The position numbers were made by a program, and so were the translations under genes. The notes below the pieces were generated by a model that was given only the letters and a program-made list of their open reading frames with translations, made no database searches and was not told the DNA's origin. From positions 62,001 to 126,000 of the forward strand of contig NZ_RHOU01000003.1 in NCBI RefSeq assembly GCF_003946645.1: a stretch of DNA of 64,000 bases, read 5' to 3'. Of the stretch, positions 1 to 8,583 are shown in pieces. This DNA is from Lapidilactobacillus wuchangensis. GTDB lineage: Bacteria > Bacillota > Bacilli > Lactobacillales > Lactobacillaceae. The number at the start of each line of letters is the position of its first letter. Position 1 is the first letter of the stretch.

Positions 1-192
1 TTGTGCTTTTTCAACTTTTTCAGTGGAACGGAAAGTTTTTTCTTGAACCGCGCCAGTCCGTAAGTTCTTTAACTTACTCCGAACAAAGGCACTGCCCTTA
101 CCAGGTTTAACATGTTGGAACTCGACAATACGCCATAGGCCACCATCAACTTGGATAGTTAAACCATTTTTAAATTCGTTAACTGAAATCAT
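1..192 (-). CDS. efp: Elongation factor P, N-terminal part (cut by window edge)
   Basis: Reading the minus strand from the ATG at 192 gives 64 residues beginning [18 protein letters not shown] and continuing with [16 protein letters not shown]. This is the KOW-like first domain of EF-P, including the loop GKGSAFV whose lysine is the modified or contact residue in this family. EF-P enters the ribosomal E site and relieves stalling on polyproline. The gene runs off the left edge, so domains II and III are not visible. It lies downstream of pepQ on the same strand; a Xaa-Pro peptidase next to efp is a common Firmicute arrangement. Confidence 0.95.
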   Translation of the reverse strand, partial: MISVNEFKNGLTIQVDGGLWRIVEFQHVKPGKGSAFVRSKLKNLRTGAVQEKTFRSTEKVEKAQ

Positions 193-345
193 AAATTATG
201 CCTCGCTTATTTATTCAATACTCTTACTATATCAATCTAACCCCGGTCTTGGCAACAAAAATCAGTTATTTATTGCTGGAACCGCGTTAAAATGATGTGG
301 ACTTTCGCTAAACAACTCAGGCGAAAGAACCGTCTTTTTGAACTC

Positions 346-1416
346 TTAAATAACTAACAATTCTGCTTTGGGTGCCTGAGTCAAAACCTCGCAACCAGTG
401 GTCGTCACTAACAGGTCATCTTCAATTCTAACACCACCAAGACCTTCTAAGTAAATTCCTGGTTCATCAGTCACCACATTGCCGCTGACCAAAGCTTGTT
501 GATTGTATTTACCCCAAGCACCAGGGCCTTCATGAATGTCCAAGCCAATGCCGTGGCCAGTACCATGACCAAAGTTAGCACCATAACCGGCACGATCAAT
601 CATCCCATGAGCCAGTTGATTGATCTCACCACCAGTTACCCCAGGTTTAGTTGCTTTAACCACCGCTTGATTGGTATCAAGCACAAGTTGATAAATGTCT
701 TGTAATTCTTGAGTCACGCTTCCCACGGCAATCGTCCGGGTAATATCCGATGTATAACCCTGATAATAGCAGCCAAAATCAAAAGTCACTAATTCATGTT
801 CAGCAATTTTTTTATCACTGGCAATACCATGAGGCCAAGCTGAGCGGATTCCTGAAGCAACAATGGTCGCAAATGAGGAACTGCTGGCGCCATTCTTACG
901 CATAAAATATTCCATTTCAGCGGCAACTTCTAATTCGGTCTGACCAGCATGCACGAACTCCAATAGATGATCAAAGCAAGCATCTGTAATCGCAATGGCT
1001 TGCTTTAAGAGGGCAATTTCATGGGCATCCTTAATTTCCCGCAATTGTGCCACCATTTCTGTCGTTGGCTGTAATTTGATTTTTGCTAACACTTTTTGCA
1101 GTTGTAAATATTCAGTATAGTTTAATTGATCGGCTTCAAAACCTAAACTATTTAGATCGGTCTTAGCCAAGAGTTCAGCAACACTGGCAAAAATCCCCTT
1201 AGTCTGCATGACCAATTCGAATTCGGTCACTTGTTGTTTGGCCTGGGCCACATAACGTGAATCAGTAATTAAAGCCGCTTGGTCAGCAGTGACTAGCAAA
1301 GCACTTTCGTCACCAGTAAAGCCACTCAAATAAGTCACGTTCTTTTCATTCGTAATTAATAAAGCTGGCAATTCGGCAACTGCCATTTTTTCTCTTAATC
1401 GTTGTAATCTTGACAT
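346..1416 (-). CDS. pepQ: Xaa-Pro dipeptidase (M24B aminopeptidase)
   Basis: Cytoplasmic metallopeptidase that splits Xaa-Pro dipeptides, the last step of proline-peptide use; it complements PepX encoded further right. The N-terminal creatinase-like domain covers about residues 1-125 and the pita-bread catalytic domain the rest. Metal-ligand motifs are visible: FDFGCYYQGYTSDITRT, GHGTGHGIGLDIHEGP, the glutamate in TDEPGIYLEG and the final GGVRIEDD. At about 356 residues it has the normal length. An upstream GTG at 1425 overlaps the GAGGTG ribosome-binding site, so the ATG at 1416 (or 1419) is preferred. It is transcribed toward efp. The region upstream of it is filled by a repeat unit. Confidence 0.92.
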   Translation of the reverse strand: MSRLQRLREKMAVAELPALLITNEKNVTYLSGFTGDESALLVTADQAALITDSRYVAQAKQQVTEFELVMQTKGIFASVAELLAKTDLNSLGFEADQLNYTEYLQLQKVLAKIKLQPTTEMVAQLREIKDAHEIALLKQAIAITDACFDHLLEFVHAGQTELEVAAEMEYFMRKNGASSSSFATIVASGIRSAWPHGIASDKKIAEHELVTFDFGCYYQGYTSDITRTIAVGSVTQELQDIYQLVLDTNQAVVKATKPGVTGGEINQLAHGMIDRAGYGANFGHGTGHGIGLDIHEGPGAWGKYNQQALVSGNVVTDEPGIYLEGLGGVRIEDDLLVTTTGCEVLTQAPKAELLVI

Positions 1417-1510
1417 CATGGTCACCTCAAAAAATATTTTCTCACTTTTTACTTAAATTAGCTAATTTATTCAGTCTTTTCTGATAATACGTGTTGTTGA
1501 TGAGGGTGTT

Positions 1511-2130
1511 AAAAACAGAATTGATTCTGACTGCATTCCGGGCTTGCTGGTTGTGGAACGCTGCCGGCATCGATTTGAACCAATTGTAGTGAGACTAATC
1601 AACTTGATTCGAATTGTAGAAACAATTGAATAGTACACAAAAATAAGCCGAGCTAACAGTCTCCAATTCTATCCAGAAAGATTGTTAACTCATGCTTAAG
1701 TTAGTATCTGCAATCTTCCTTTCTAAATAGTGGCGCCCCATTCCGTTAGTTAACACAGACAATGGCCGAGCGATTGGCATCAATGGTGAAATTAAGGGAG
1801 TGACATAAGTTAGATTTTGTCCCAATTCCACAATTATTGCCTTGAATGCTGGCAGAGATTAAGTGTACCACCTCAACTCCAGACGGCGTGGAGGGATCTT
1901 GGCGTCAGCCGCCAAATTGTTCTTAGTGGCTGTGCCACTTAGAACAAGACTTGTATCTGAGACAATTTGGTTTCTAATTGGCTCAGATCAATGTCGGCAG
2001 CGTTCCACGCCAAGCAGCCCGGAACAGAGTCAAACGCCATTCTGTTTTAGACTTATGTCACAGACTGATGGCCACCATGTCCACGCCCTCTTAATCGCTC
2101 GGCCGCTGCCGTTACTAACTAAGGAGCGAC
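1511..2130. repeat. R1 structured repeat unit, locus A
   Basis: This fills most of the 800-bp gap between pepQ and rpmA. A left arm at 1511-1586 starts with AACAGAATTGATTCTGACTG and GGCTTGCTGGTTGTGGAACG. It is truncated at CAATTG and runs straight into the usual inter-arm spacer. A full inverted arm at 1872-2050 has the outer stem TTGGCGT/ACGCCAA, hairpin B (GTTCTTAGTGGC/GCCACTTAGAAC) and hairpin A (CTGAG/CTCAG). A decayed third-class arm fragment follows at about 2065-2130. No credible gene is seen inside. Confidence 0.8.
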
Positions 2131-2180
2131 GTAATCATGATTCAATTCCGAATAATGATTTGATGCCTATTTTTTGGCAC

Positions 2181-2206
2181 AAAAAAAGCTCGGGAAACCC
2201 GAGCTT
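2181..2206 (-). terminator. Intrinsic terminator after rpmA
   Basis: On the minus strand AAGCTCGGG-TTT-CCCGAGCTT is followed by a run of seven T, directly after the rpmA stop codon. It should end the rplU-rpmA transcript. Confidence 0.92.
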
Positions 2207-2216
2207 AAACAATTTC

Positions 2217-2507
2217 TTAGTTTTCAGCAACTGCTGCAACAACAGAAACTTGTTTGCGATCTTTACCAAGACGTTCGAACTTAACAACGCCGTCAGTTAA
2301 AGCGAATAAAGTATCATCGCCACCGCGACCAACGTTAGTACCTGGATGAATCTTAGTACCACGTTGACGATAAAGAATTGAACCAGCTGTAACAGTTTGA
2401 CCGTCAGCCCGCTTTGAGCCTAAACGACGACCAGCAGAGTTACGACCGTTAGCACTGGAACCGCCACCTTTATGGTGAGAGAAGAATTGTAAATTATGCA
2501 TTTCCAT
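2217..2507 (-). CDS. rpmA: 50S ribosomal protein L27 with cleavable N-terminal extension
   Basis: Structural protein of the large ribosomal subunit whose N-terminus reaches the peptidyl-transferase centre. The 96-residue product carries the Firmicute extension ending MHNLQFF before [13 protein letters not shown]. In Staphylococcus and Bacillus relatives this extension is removed by the Prp protease after the two phenylalanines. The ATG at 2507 follows GGAGG with 9-nt spacing. It is co-transcribed with rplU, 23 bp upstream. The prp (ysxB) gene that normally sits between rplU and rpmA is missing, which is unusual because the cleavage motif is retained. Confidence 0.97.
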   Translation of the reverse strand: MEMHNLQFFSHHKGGGSSANGRNSAGRRLGSKRADGQTVTAGSILYRQRGTKIHPGTNVGRGGDDTLFALTDGVVKFERLGKDRKQVSVVAAVAEN

Positions 2508-2530
2508 TACGATGCACCTCCGTCTGTTAA

Positions 2531-2842
2531 TTAAGCGTTGATAGTGTCAATGACAACCTTAGTATATGGTTGACGATGACCCTTCTTTTGATGTTGATGT
2601 TTCTTTGGTTTGTACTTGTAAGTAACAACTTTCTTTTCGCGACCTTGCTTTTCAACAGTACCAACAACGCTAGCACCGTCAACTACTGGAGCGCCGATTT
2701 TAGTTTCACCTTCGCCACCGATTAACAAGACTTCTTCAAAAGTTACTTGCTTGCCAGCTTCAACGTCGAGTTTTTCAACGAAGACAGCTTGACCTGCTTC
2801 AACCTTATATTGTTTACCACCAGTTTTAATAATTGCGTACAT
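2531..2842 (-). CDS. rplU: 50S ribosomal protein L21
   Basis: Large-subunit protein that binds 23S rRNA. The 103-residue product begins [18 protein letters not shown] and ends with the basic [19 protein letters not shown] segment typical of L21. A GTG at 2851 lies within the ribosome-binding site AGGAGGTG, so the ATG at 2842 is the start. It is first gene of the rplU-rpmA operon, preceded by an L21 leader RNA and a clear promoter. Confidence 0.97.
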   Translation of the reverse strand: MYAIIKTGGKQYKVEAGQAVFVEKLDVEAGKQVTFEEVLLIGGEGETKIGAPVVDGASVVGTVEKQGREKKVVTYKYKPKKHQHQKKGHRQPYTKVVIDTINA

Positions 2843-2851
2843 CCTGTGCAC

Positions 2852-2940
2852 CTCCTATATCTTAGACTCGCCAAAAGAGGCAAGATTATCTTTTAAACCT
2901 CTGATTGTGCGGTTGCAGCTGTGGTGACACAATTACAACT
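2852..2940 (-). ncRNA. L21 leader (ribosomal protein autoregulatory 5' UTR)
   Basis: The minus-strand leader between promoter and rplU contains CTGCAACCGCAC, then AGAGGTTT and a matching TGCCTCTTTTGGCGAGT segment. AGAGG pairs with CCTCT. This matches my memory of the Firmicute L21 leader, which is thought to let L21 repress its own operon. The assignment rests on motif recognition; a covariance-model search would settle the limits. Confidence 0.75.
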
Positions 2941-2945
2941 CATAC

Positions 2946-2974
2946 ATTCTACCAAAAATACCCGGGTGTTGCAA
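2946..2974 (-). promoter_or_regulatory. Promoter of rplU-rpmA
   Basis: Minus-strand -35 TTGCAA (2969-2974), 17-bp spacer, -10 TAGAAT (2946-2951), placed just upstream of the L21 leader. It fits a housekeeping sigma-A promoter. Confidence 0.8.
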
Positions 2975-3013
2975 TAGCAAAAATTACTACTTTAACTTTT
3001 GTGCCATGCCACC

Positions 3014-4234
3014 TTATCTATTTCCAAGAATTTCAAAATCACAATCATCAAATGAAATCGCATCTTTACATTTCTCTACCATATCTTTATCTGTAAATTG
3101 AGTATTTGCACTCTCAAGTTGCCAATAAAAGTATATTTCACTTTTTGAATTTGATCTTATCGTCATTTTTCTATTACTCTGATCAATTGCTGCCAAAGCC
3201 ACATCTGTTACTAATTTGTACTCCATTATATTTAAAATTTTGGTAAATAAAATTTTTTTCTTGTTTGCGTAAATAAAAAAGTTCATTCTGTCTTTGTCTT
3301 TTTTTTCTATGATGTCATTTACTTTTGCTTGTTTACCATAATTCAGCGTGATGAGTCCAGAGGGTTTCCCCTTAATGGACCGCTCATTTATTAAAGACTC
3401 AAAAAGGACTTTAATTACATCAACATCCTCAACGAGGATTTTTTGAGGAAAATCAATTTTCATATTGATTTTATTTTGAATTAATTTTAGTGCAGAATAT
3501 AATTTATCGTTTTCTTGAAATATTTTTTTCTTTTTGGCTACATCCCTTTTGGATTTAACTTGAATTCCCCAAACGTATAAATCACCCCAATATAAAGCTT
3601 TGATGAAATTTCGAAATCTAAAATAATCATCAATAGTTCTTAACTTTCCAAAATTGATATCAATTACCAAATTAAATTTATTTATATTTTCATTTAGAAT
3701 TAAATTGATATTAAAAATTGTACTTCCAGTGGACTCGATCTTAATTTTTTCATAGTCAGCATATGGCACTCTTTTAACCGGTATCTTCATCGAATGATTG
3801 TAGGCCTTTATTACTATTGGTGGCATCTCAGGAAATTCCATTGGATAAATCAGTTGATTCTCAATTTTTGAATAAACAGATTTAACGTTTGGAACACCTA
3901 ATGTCTGCTGAATTTTTTGATCAAGCTTATAGGGCTTCTGCACACGATACATTGCATTGAGGAGCTCATCCATACTAGTAACGTTAAGTCCCTCAAAAGA
4001 AAAAGGAAATTGAATTTTCACATCAAAGCTGACAGTATCTTTTGATATTGCTTCTTTACGATTTAGAGTAAACAGATCTGTTTTTCCAACCTGGTTATAT
4101 GTATAATCGGTCGGTGCTTGCTGTTTAATATATTTCACAAGCGGTTTAGGAATCGCTCTCATTTCGGAGTTAGACTTTGAAAAAGCTTCTCCAAATTTAT
4201 TTCTCGTCAAGTTACCAATCCTCTCGTAATTCAT
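3014..4234 (-). CDS. abiGii: AbiGii-like abortive infection protein (putative toxin)
   Basis: A 406-residue soluble protein, similar in length to lactococcal AbiGii (about 397). I recognise it chiefly from its place directly after an AbiGi gene; my memory of its own family motifs is weaker. AbiG is a two-gene phage-defence module from Lactococcus in which AbiGii is treated as the effector and AbiGi as the partner or antitoxin. No membrane segments or signal peptide are seen. The protein is rich in K, N and I, and the DNA is clearly more AT-rich than the flanking genes, which suggests recent transfer. Its ATG lies inside the end of abiGi (23-bp overlap), so translation is probably coupled. A later start at about residue 25 is possible. 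Confidence 0.75.
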   Translation of the reverse strand: MNYERIGNLTRNKFGEAFSKSNSEMRAIPKPLVKYIKQQAPTDYTYNQVGKTDLFTLNRKEAISKDTVSFDVKIQFPFSFEGLNVTSMDELLNAMYRVQKPYKLDQKIQQTLGVPNVKSVYSKIENQLIYPMEFPEMPPIVIKAYNHSMKIPVKRVPYADYEKIKIESTGSTIFNINLILNENINKFNLVIDINFGKLRTIDDYFRFRNFIKALYWGDLYVWGIQVKSKRDVAKKKKIFQENDKLYSALKLIQNKINMKIDFPQKILVEDVDVIKVLFESLINERSIKGKPSGLITLNYGKQAKVNDIIEKKDKDRMNFFIYANKKKILFTKILNIMEYKLVTDVALAAIDQSNRKMTIRSNSKSEIYFYWQLESANTQFTDKDMVEKCKDAISFDDCDFEILGNR

Positions 4235-5069
4235 CGTAAACCAGTATTTTCGAAATCAAAACATCCTTTTTCATCTTACTCAATCTCTTCCCCCGTTGTT
4301 TTTCCCTAATAAACCTAATAATTCTGTCTCTATTTTCGAGGGTATCCACGAATAAATATCTAATGTCATCAACGTCAAAATTTAGTGGACCATTTTTTGA
4401 AAATGCCAGACTATTTGTATATAAGTGATTGCTTGTTTCCATTGTGATCTCATCATGCTTATATAAAATTGTAGGTAAGTCTCCACCCATTAATGAAGGT
4501 ACATACCTCCATTCGTGTTCCTCATAAAAATTTTTGTTAATATTCTTACCGTCTTTTTGCATAATACCCTTGAGTGGTTTAACCATGCATATATAATCAA
4601 ACAAATAGTTAGCTAGGTTTAACATTTTTTCGTTTCCATTCTCTGTACCTAACATATTGACTGCCGTATCAATAGCTAATCTTAAATCAGCTGTCTCATT
4701 ATCATCTGTGTTTAAATAGTGTACAGGCATGATGTTATTTTTAATGCCAAAATCTTTTTGAAGTGCTATTCCAAACTTTCCATACCCATTTTTTCCATTT
4801 CCAACAGCATGATGAGCAATTTGATGCAATGGAATATCACAAAAACAAGTCATTGGGATGTACCACTCATCAATTTCTTGACCATCAACTTTTAAATTGA
4901 GATATTTAATGTTTTCTGGATAATATCTGGGAAAAAAGCACATATGCAAAAGTGCCATTTCTAAAAAATCATATTTACCCATAAAATTAAATAGTGCATT
5001 GGCACTTGTTTTCGAAATGGATGAATCAGTATCTCTCATTTCTGTAACTTTTAAATTAACGGTTTCCAA
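4212..5069 (-). CDS. abiGi: AbiGi-like abortive infection protein (putative antitoxin)
   Basis: Protein of 285 residues with AbiGi family features: FNFMGKYDFLEMAL near the N-terminus, PRYYPENIKYL, then PMTCFCDIPLHQIAHH and a glycine-rich YGKFGIALQKDFGI stretch, and EEHEWRYVP further on. AbiGi is the first gene of the lactococcal AbiG phage-resistance operon. The start is a TTG at 5069 with AGGTGG spaced 7 nt upstream. Met11 is an alternative. The pair sits between the tRNA-Arg terminator and rplU, in AT-rich DNA unlike its neighbours. Its promoter is not obvious and would have to lie within about 40 bp of that terminator. Confidence 0.85.
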   Translation of the reverse strand: METVNLKVTEMRDTDSSISKTSANALFNFMGKYDFLEMALLHMCFFPRYYPENIKYLNLKVDGQEIDEWYIPMTCFCDIPLHQIAHHAVGNGKNGYGKFGIALQKDFGIKNNIMPVHYLNTDDNETADLRLAIDTAVNMLGTENGNEKMLNLANYLFDYICMVKPLKGIMQKDGKNINKNFYEEHEWRYVPSLMGGDLPTILYKHDEITMETSNHLYTNSLAFSKNGPLNFDVDDIRYLFVDTLENRDRIIRFIREKQRGKRLSKMKKDVLISKILVYDELREDW

Positions 5070-5104
5070 AAAATAGCCACCTAATTAGAATTATTAAATA
5101 AACA

Positions 5105-5130
5105 AAAAAGCCTACTATCTTAGGCTTTTT
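5105..5130 (-). terminator. Terminator downstream of tRNA-Arg
   Basis: AAAAGCCTA-loop-TAGGCTTTT flanked by A and T runs on both sides. It should stop the tRNA transcript before abiGi and could work in both directions. Confidence 0.8.
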
Positions 5131-5160
5131 ATCAGTATAATATAAACTGTAACTTATCAA

Positions 5161-5234
5161 TGACGCAGGTGAGACTCGAACCCACGACCTACGGTTTAGA
5201 AGACCGTTGCTCTATCCTGCTGAGCTACTGCGCC
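5161..5234 (-). tRNA. tRNA-Arg (anticodon TCT)
   Basis: The minus strand gives a 74-nt cloverleaf. The acceptor GGCGCAG pairs with CTGCGTC (one G-T pair). The anticodon arm ACGGT-CTTCTAA-ACCGT carries TCT, and the T arm holds GTTCGAGTC. The discriminator is A and CCA is not encoded. It is a lone tRNA with its own terminator. The AbiG module lies directly 3' of it, as often found for inserted DNA. Confidence 0.95.
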
Positions 5235-5296
5235 ATAACAACTAGTAATTATAAGCAACTGTTAACCTGGTTGTCAATCACACAAGGAGGAAATTT

Positions 5297-7699
5297 ATGA
5301 AATATAATCAATTTGCAGCGACAATTCCCAGTACTAAAGACCAAATCTTAGAACTGCAAAAAATCGCTATTTACCCCACTGACCTGGCCCAATATCCCTT
5401 TGCGGAACTCGTGAACCATGTTTTTCGTCAATTCTTTCCAGAGTTTCGTTCACCTGAAACTCAAAATGAACAACTAGCCAATATTCTAGTTGCTCCACAC
5501 CAGGATTTAGCGACGGCCTTAACCACAGTGACTGATCAAGTTGATCAATTGAATTTTTATAACGCTGCCTTACAATTACTGGGCTTCTTTGTTGACGAAG
5601 ATTTCGATCTCCGCGAACCACTAACCACCATGGCTGCGCTTAATTTACCTTTTGTCAGTGAAAAACAATTAGACTTCACTCATTTCACCCAGGCGATTTA
5701 CCAATTAATGAACACCCGGAGTAAAAATGGGCTCACTTTCCTAGATAATTTGGCTAGTCGTGGCTATTATCAACTAAATCTAAGTGCGGCTGAACGGGAA
5801 AAGCCGTTAATTTTTAATGGCAAGGTTCAGGCAACTTACGATTTCAACAACGTCATTCGCGAAATTGTCTATGTTGAGTCCGATCTAGATACCGACAATG
5901 ACGGCCAACGTGACTTATTAGCCGCAACGATTATTCGGCCTAAATTAAGCCAAGCGTTCCTGAAGGTACCCGTTCTTTACACAGCTAATCCTTACTTTTT
6001 AGGGACAACTGACACGCCAATGAATCCCGTTGATCTGCCCCTGACTAAAAAACCGTTAGGCGATGCGCGGGAAAATGGCGCGGAATTTGACCAGTTTGTC
6101 AGTTTCAAAACTGAACGACCAACTGCTGAACAACTAGCTGATCCTTTTAGCCAAAATGAAAGCACCGTTCAAGCAACCACCGTTAGTTCCGTCGTTTTAA
6201 ATGATTTCTTCTTGGCTCGCGGCTTTGCTTCAGTTTACGCTGCCGGGATTGGTAGTCGTGGTTCTGATGGGATTGGCACTTGTGGCTCCCCTGAAGAAAC
6301 TGATTCGGTAACGGCGATCATTGAATGGCTCCACGGTGATCGCCGCGCTTACACTGATCATTCACGACAGCACGAGATCAAGGCCACTTGGTGCAACGGC
6401 CGCGTGGCAATGACTGGTAAATCTTACTTAGGTACTTTAGCAATTGCCGCCGCTGCTACTGGTGTGGCTGGCTTGGAAACAGTTATTTCCGAAGCGGCAA
6501 TTTCCAGCTGGTACGATTATTACCGTGAGCATGGTTTAGTCGTTGCCCCAGAAACTTTCCAAGGTGAAGATGCTGATGTTTTGGCCAACGAATGTTTCAG
6601 CCGTCAAAAAGATGCTGGCAGCTACGACAAGGTCCACGATTTCTATCAAGAAAAATTGGCACAAATGAAGCAAGCCCAGGATCGGATGACTGGTAGTTAC
6701 AATCACTTCTGGGATGTTCGTAATTATCGTAATAACCTGGACCAAGTAAAATGTCCTATCGTCAGCGTTCATGGTTTAAACGATTGGAACGTCAAACCGA
6801 AGAATGTTTATAAATTAAATCAAGAACTACATCAACTTGGTAAAACTCACAAAGTTATTTTGCATCAAGGTCAACATATTTATATCAATAACTTCCCCAG
6901 TCTTGATTTCTACGACTTGATCAATCTTTGGTTGACCAATAAATTACTCGATGTCAACAATCATGCGGATGAAATTTTCCCTGACTATTTAGTTCAAAGC
7001 AATCTAGATCAATTTAATTGGACCACCCCAGCTTCTTGGACTAATGGTGACCAACAAACACAAGCCTTAACGACTGAATTTGCCGCCGACGCCCCGACTG
7101 AAAGTTTCACCGACAATGGCACTGCTGCCTTTAAGCAAAGTGGCCTTGGTGATTTGGCTTGGGAACAAGCCTTTATCAATCAAGATGCCCGCTTCAGCAA
7201 TAATCAAATCGTGCTCAAAACCGCTAAACTCAATCAGGAGCAACTTCTCAGTGGTCGCCCTGTGGTTCATTTACGGCTAAAAGACAATGCCGATTATGGC
7301 CTAATCAGTGCGATGCTAGTTGATTACGGCGTCAGTCATCGTTTGGCCACTCGTCCACAAACTGTTGCTTTTGACGCCAGGCAATTTGGCTACGGTGCCC
7401 CACTAGAGACAACCATGGAATTTGCGGTTAATCCAGCTACCACGTCAGCTAAGTTAATTTGTAAAGGTCATCTGAATTTACAAAATCCTCATCACAGTTA
7501 TCAAAACGAAGCTTGGTCGGCTAACGAATTTCAAGATGTCGACCTACGCTTGCAACCGACTTACTTCCACTTGGCACCTGGTCATCAGTTAGGTTTAATT
7601 ATTTACGCCACTGATATGAGCATGACCATGCGTGGCCAAAACGAATTGCAATATACGGTTGATCTGGCTAATTCATCCTTAAGTTTGTATCGAAAATAA
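5297..7699 (+). CDS. pepX: X-prolyl dipeptidyl aminopeptidase
   Basis: Cytoplasmic serine peptidase (family S15) that releases Xaa-Pro dipeptides from peptide N-termini, a central lactic acid bacterial enzyme for proline-rich casein peptides. The 800-residue length is typical of Lactobacillus enzymes. The nucleophile motif GKSYLG places Ser near residue 376, the catalytic Asp lies in LNDWNVKP near 496, and the His is in HQGQHIY near 527. The Ser-Asp spacing of 120 matches the lactococcal enzyme. The N-terminal helical dimerisation domain and a C-terminal jelly-roll are present by length. AAGGAGG precedes the ATG. It is monocistronic, between tRNA-Arg and a large repeat region. Confidence 0.97.
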   Translation: MKYNQFAATIPSTKDQILELQKIAIYPTDLAQYPFAELVNHVFRQFFPEFRSPETQNEQLANILVAPHQDLATALTTVTDQVDQLNFYNAALQLLGFFVDEDFDLREPLTTMAALNLPFVSEKQLDFTHFTQAIYQLMNTRSKNGLTFLDNLASRGYYQLNLSAAEREKPLIFNGKVQATYDFNNVIREIVYVESDLDTDNDGQRDLLAATIIRPKLSQAFLKVPVLYTANPYFLGTTDTPMNPVDLPLTKKPLGDARENGAEFDQFVSFKTERPTAEQLADPFSQNESTVQATTVSSVVLNDFFLARGFASVYAAGIGSRGSDGIGTCGSPEETDSVTAIIEWLHGDRRAYTDHSRQHEIKATWCNGRVAMTGKSYLGTLAIAAAATGVAGLETVISEAAISSWYDYYREHGLVVAPETFQGEDADVLANECFSRQKDAGSYDKVHDFYQEKLAQMKQAQDRMTGSYNHFWDVRNYRNNLDQVKCPIVSVHGLNDWNVKPKNVYKLNQELHQLGKTHKVILHQGQHIYINNFPSLDFYDLINLWLTNKLLDVNNHADEIFPDYLVQSNLDQFNWTTPASWTNGDQQTQALTTEFAADAPTESFTDNGTAAFKQSGLGDLAWEQAFINQDARFSNNQIVLKTAKLNQEQLLSGRPVVHLRLKDNADYGLISAMLVDYGVSHRLATRPQTVAFDARQFGYGAPLETTMEFAVNPATTSAKLICKGHLNLQNPHHSYQNEAWSANEFQDVDLRLQPTYFHLAPGHQLGLIIYATDMSMTMRGQNELQYTVDLANSSLSLYRK

Positions 7700-7717
7700 G
7701 TAAATTTTGATTTAGTT

Positions 7718-8520
7718 TTGAGCAGAATAGCGGACAACTCCGTTACAGCCGCCGGTTGTAGCATCTTATCAGAATTGATTTAAGTCAAAAATTGGGCCAA
7801 GACTTCCCCAATTTTGTTGGTGGTTGCTGGGCGATTGAATGGGCGTGGAACGCTGTGGCCGTCGATTTGAAACGGAACTAGTCTCGGACAGAATAGCAGA
7901 CAACTCCGTTGCGGCCGGCGGGTTGTGGAACGTTGCCGGCGTTGATTTGAGCTTATTGCTGCGCAACAATCTCAAATACAAGCCTTCTTCTAACCGCTGA
8001 AGCGGCAAGAAGAATTTGGCGACTGACAACCCGGCGGCCTCCACTGCGTTTTGAGTTAATCTAAGCCACTTTAGATTTGGTTGATATCAAGGCAGTACTA
8101 GTAAATTTAGCTGCCAATCGCCCAGCAACCACCTTGATGAAACTAACAGAGTTGATCACCACTAATTAGAAAAATAGAGTGACGTAAACTAAAAGGTCTG
8201 TTTGACAAGTTCATCTGGAATTAAACCAGAAACTGTCAAACAGACTTTTTGGATACTACTGTTCAGTTGTGATAATAAATTGAAATCGAGTTGATCAATC
8301 CTACTAAAATTGCCGCAAACACTAACAAAGATGAAGTGAACCACCTTAACTCCAGACAGAATGGAGGGCGTGGTTGTAAGCCGCCAAATTTGTCTTGCCG
8401 CTTCAGCGGTTAGACAAAGGCTCGTATTGATGACAATTTGCAAAATTGGCATCAATCGATGCCGGCCGCGTTCCACAACCAGCAAGCCCGCAATGGCGTC
8501 AGAACCAGTTCTGTTTCAAC
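7718..8520. repeat. R1 structured repeat unit, locus B (opposite orientation, with extra arm fragments)
   Basis: This occupies the 880-bp convergent gap between pepX and glnA. Truncated arm fragments lie at 7718-7765 (class with AGCGGACAACTCCGTT) and about 7785-7880 (class with GTGGTTGCTGGGCGATT). A full arm at 7890-8055 has the outer stem GGGTTGT/ACAACCC and hairpin B CTTCTAACCGCT/AGCGGCAAGAAG. The central hairpin is at 8196-8245. A full inverted arm at 8347-8520 has outer stem GGTTGT/ACAACC and hairpin B TTTGTCT/AGACAAA. The order of the two arm types is reversed compared with loci F and H. No coding region is credible here. Confidence 0.8.
8196..8250 (+). terminator. Central R1 hairpin acting as possible terminator
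   Basis: GTCTGTTTGACA pairs with TGTCAAACAGAC around an inner CTGG/CCAG stem, followed by TTTTT on the plus strand and preceded by AAAA. It lies between the convergent pepX and glnA and could stop either transcript. It is part of the R1 unit. Confidence 0.6.
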
Positions 8521-8583
8521 ACCTAGACCACGTTTTAAAACTTTTGATCAATAACAACAGTGCTCCATAAACCAATCACTAAA

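Noticed and set aside
1511..2050. R1 considered as an insertion sequence
   Set aside because: The unit has terminal inverted arms but no transposase frame in any copy; at most it is a non-autonomous element.
1863..2300. Open reading frame of 145 codons across an R1 arm
   Set aside because: It runs through the inverted-repeat arm and into rpmA in antisense, has no family resemblance, and similar frames recur in other R1 copies only because the DNA is repeated.
7769..8044. Open frame in the R1 unit at locus B
   Set aside because: Composition follows the palindromic stems and hairpins; there is no ribosome site, and equivalent frames in other copies are interrupted.
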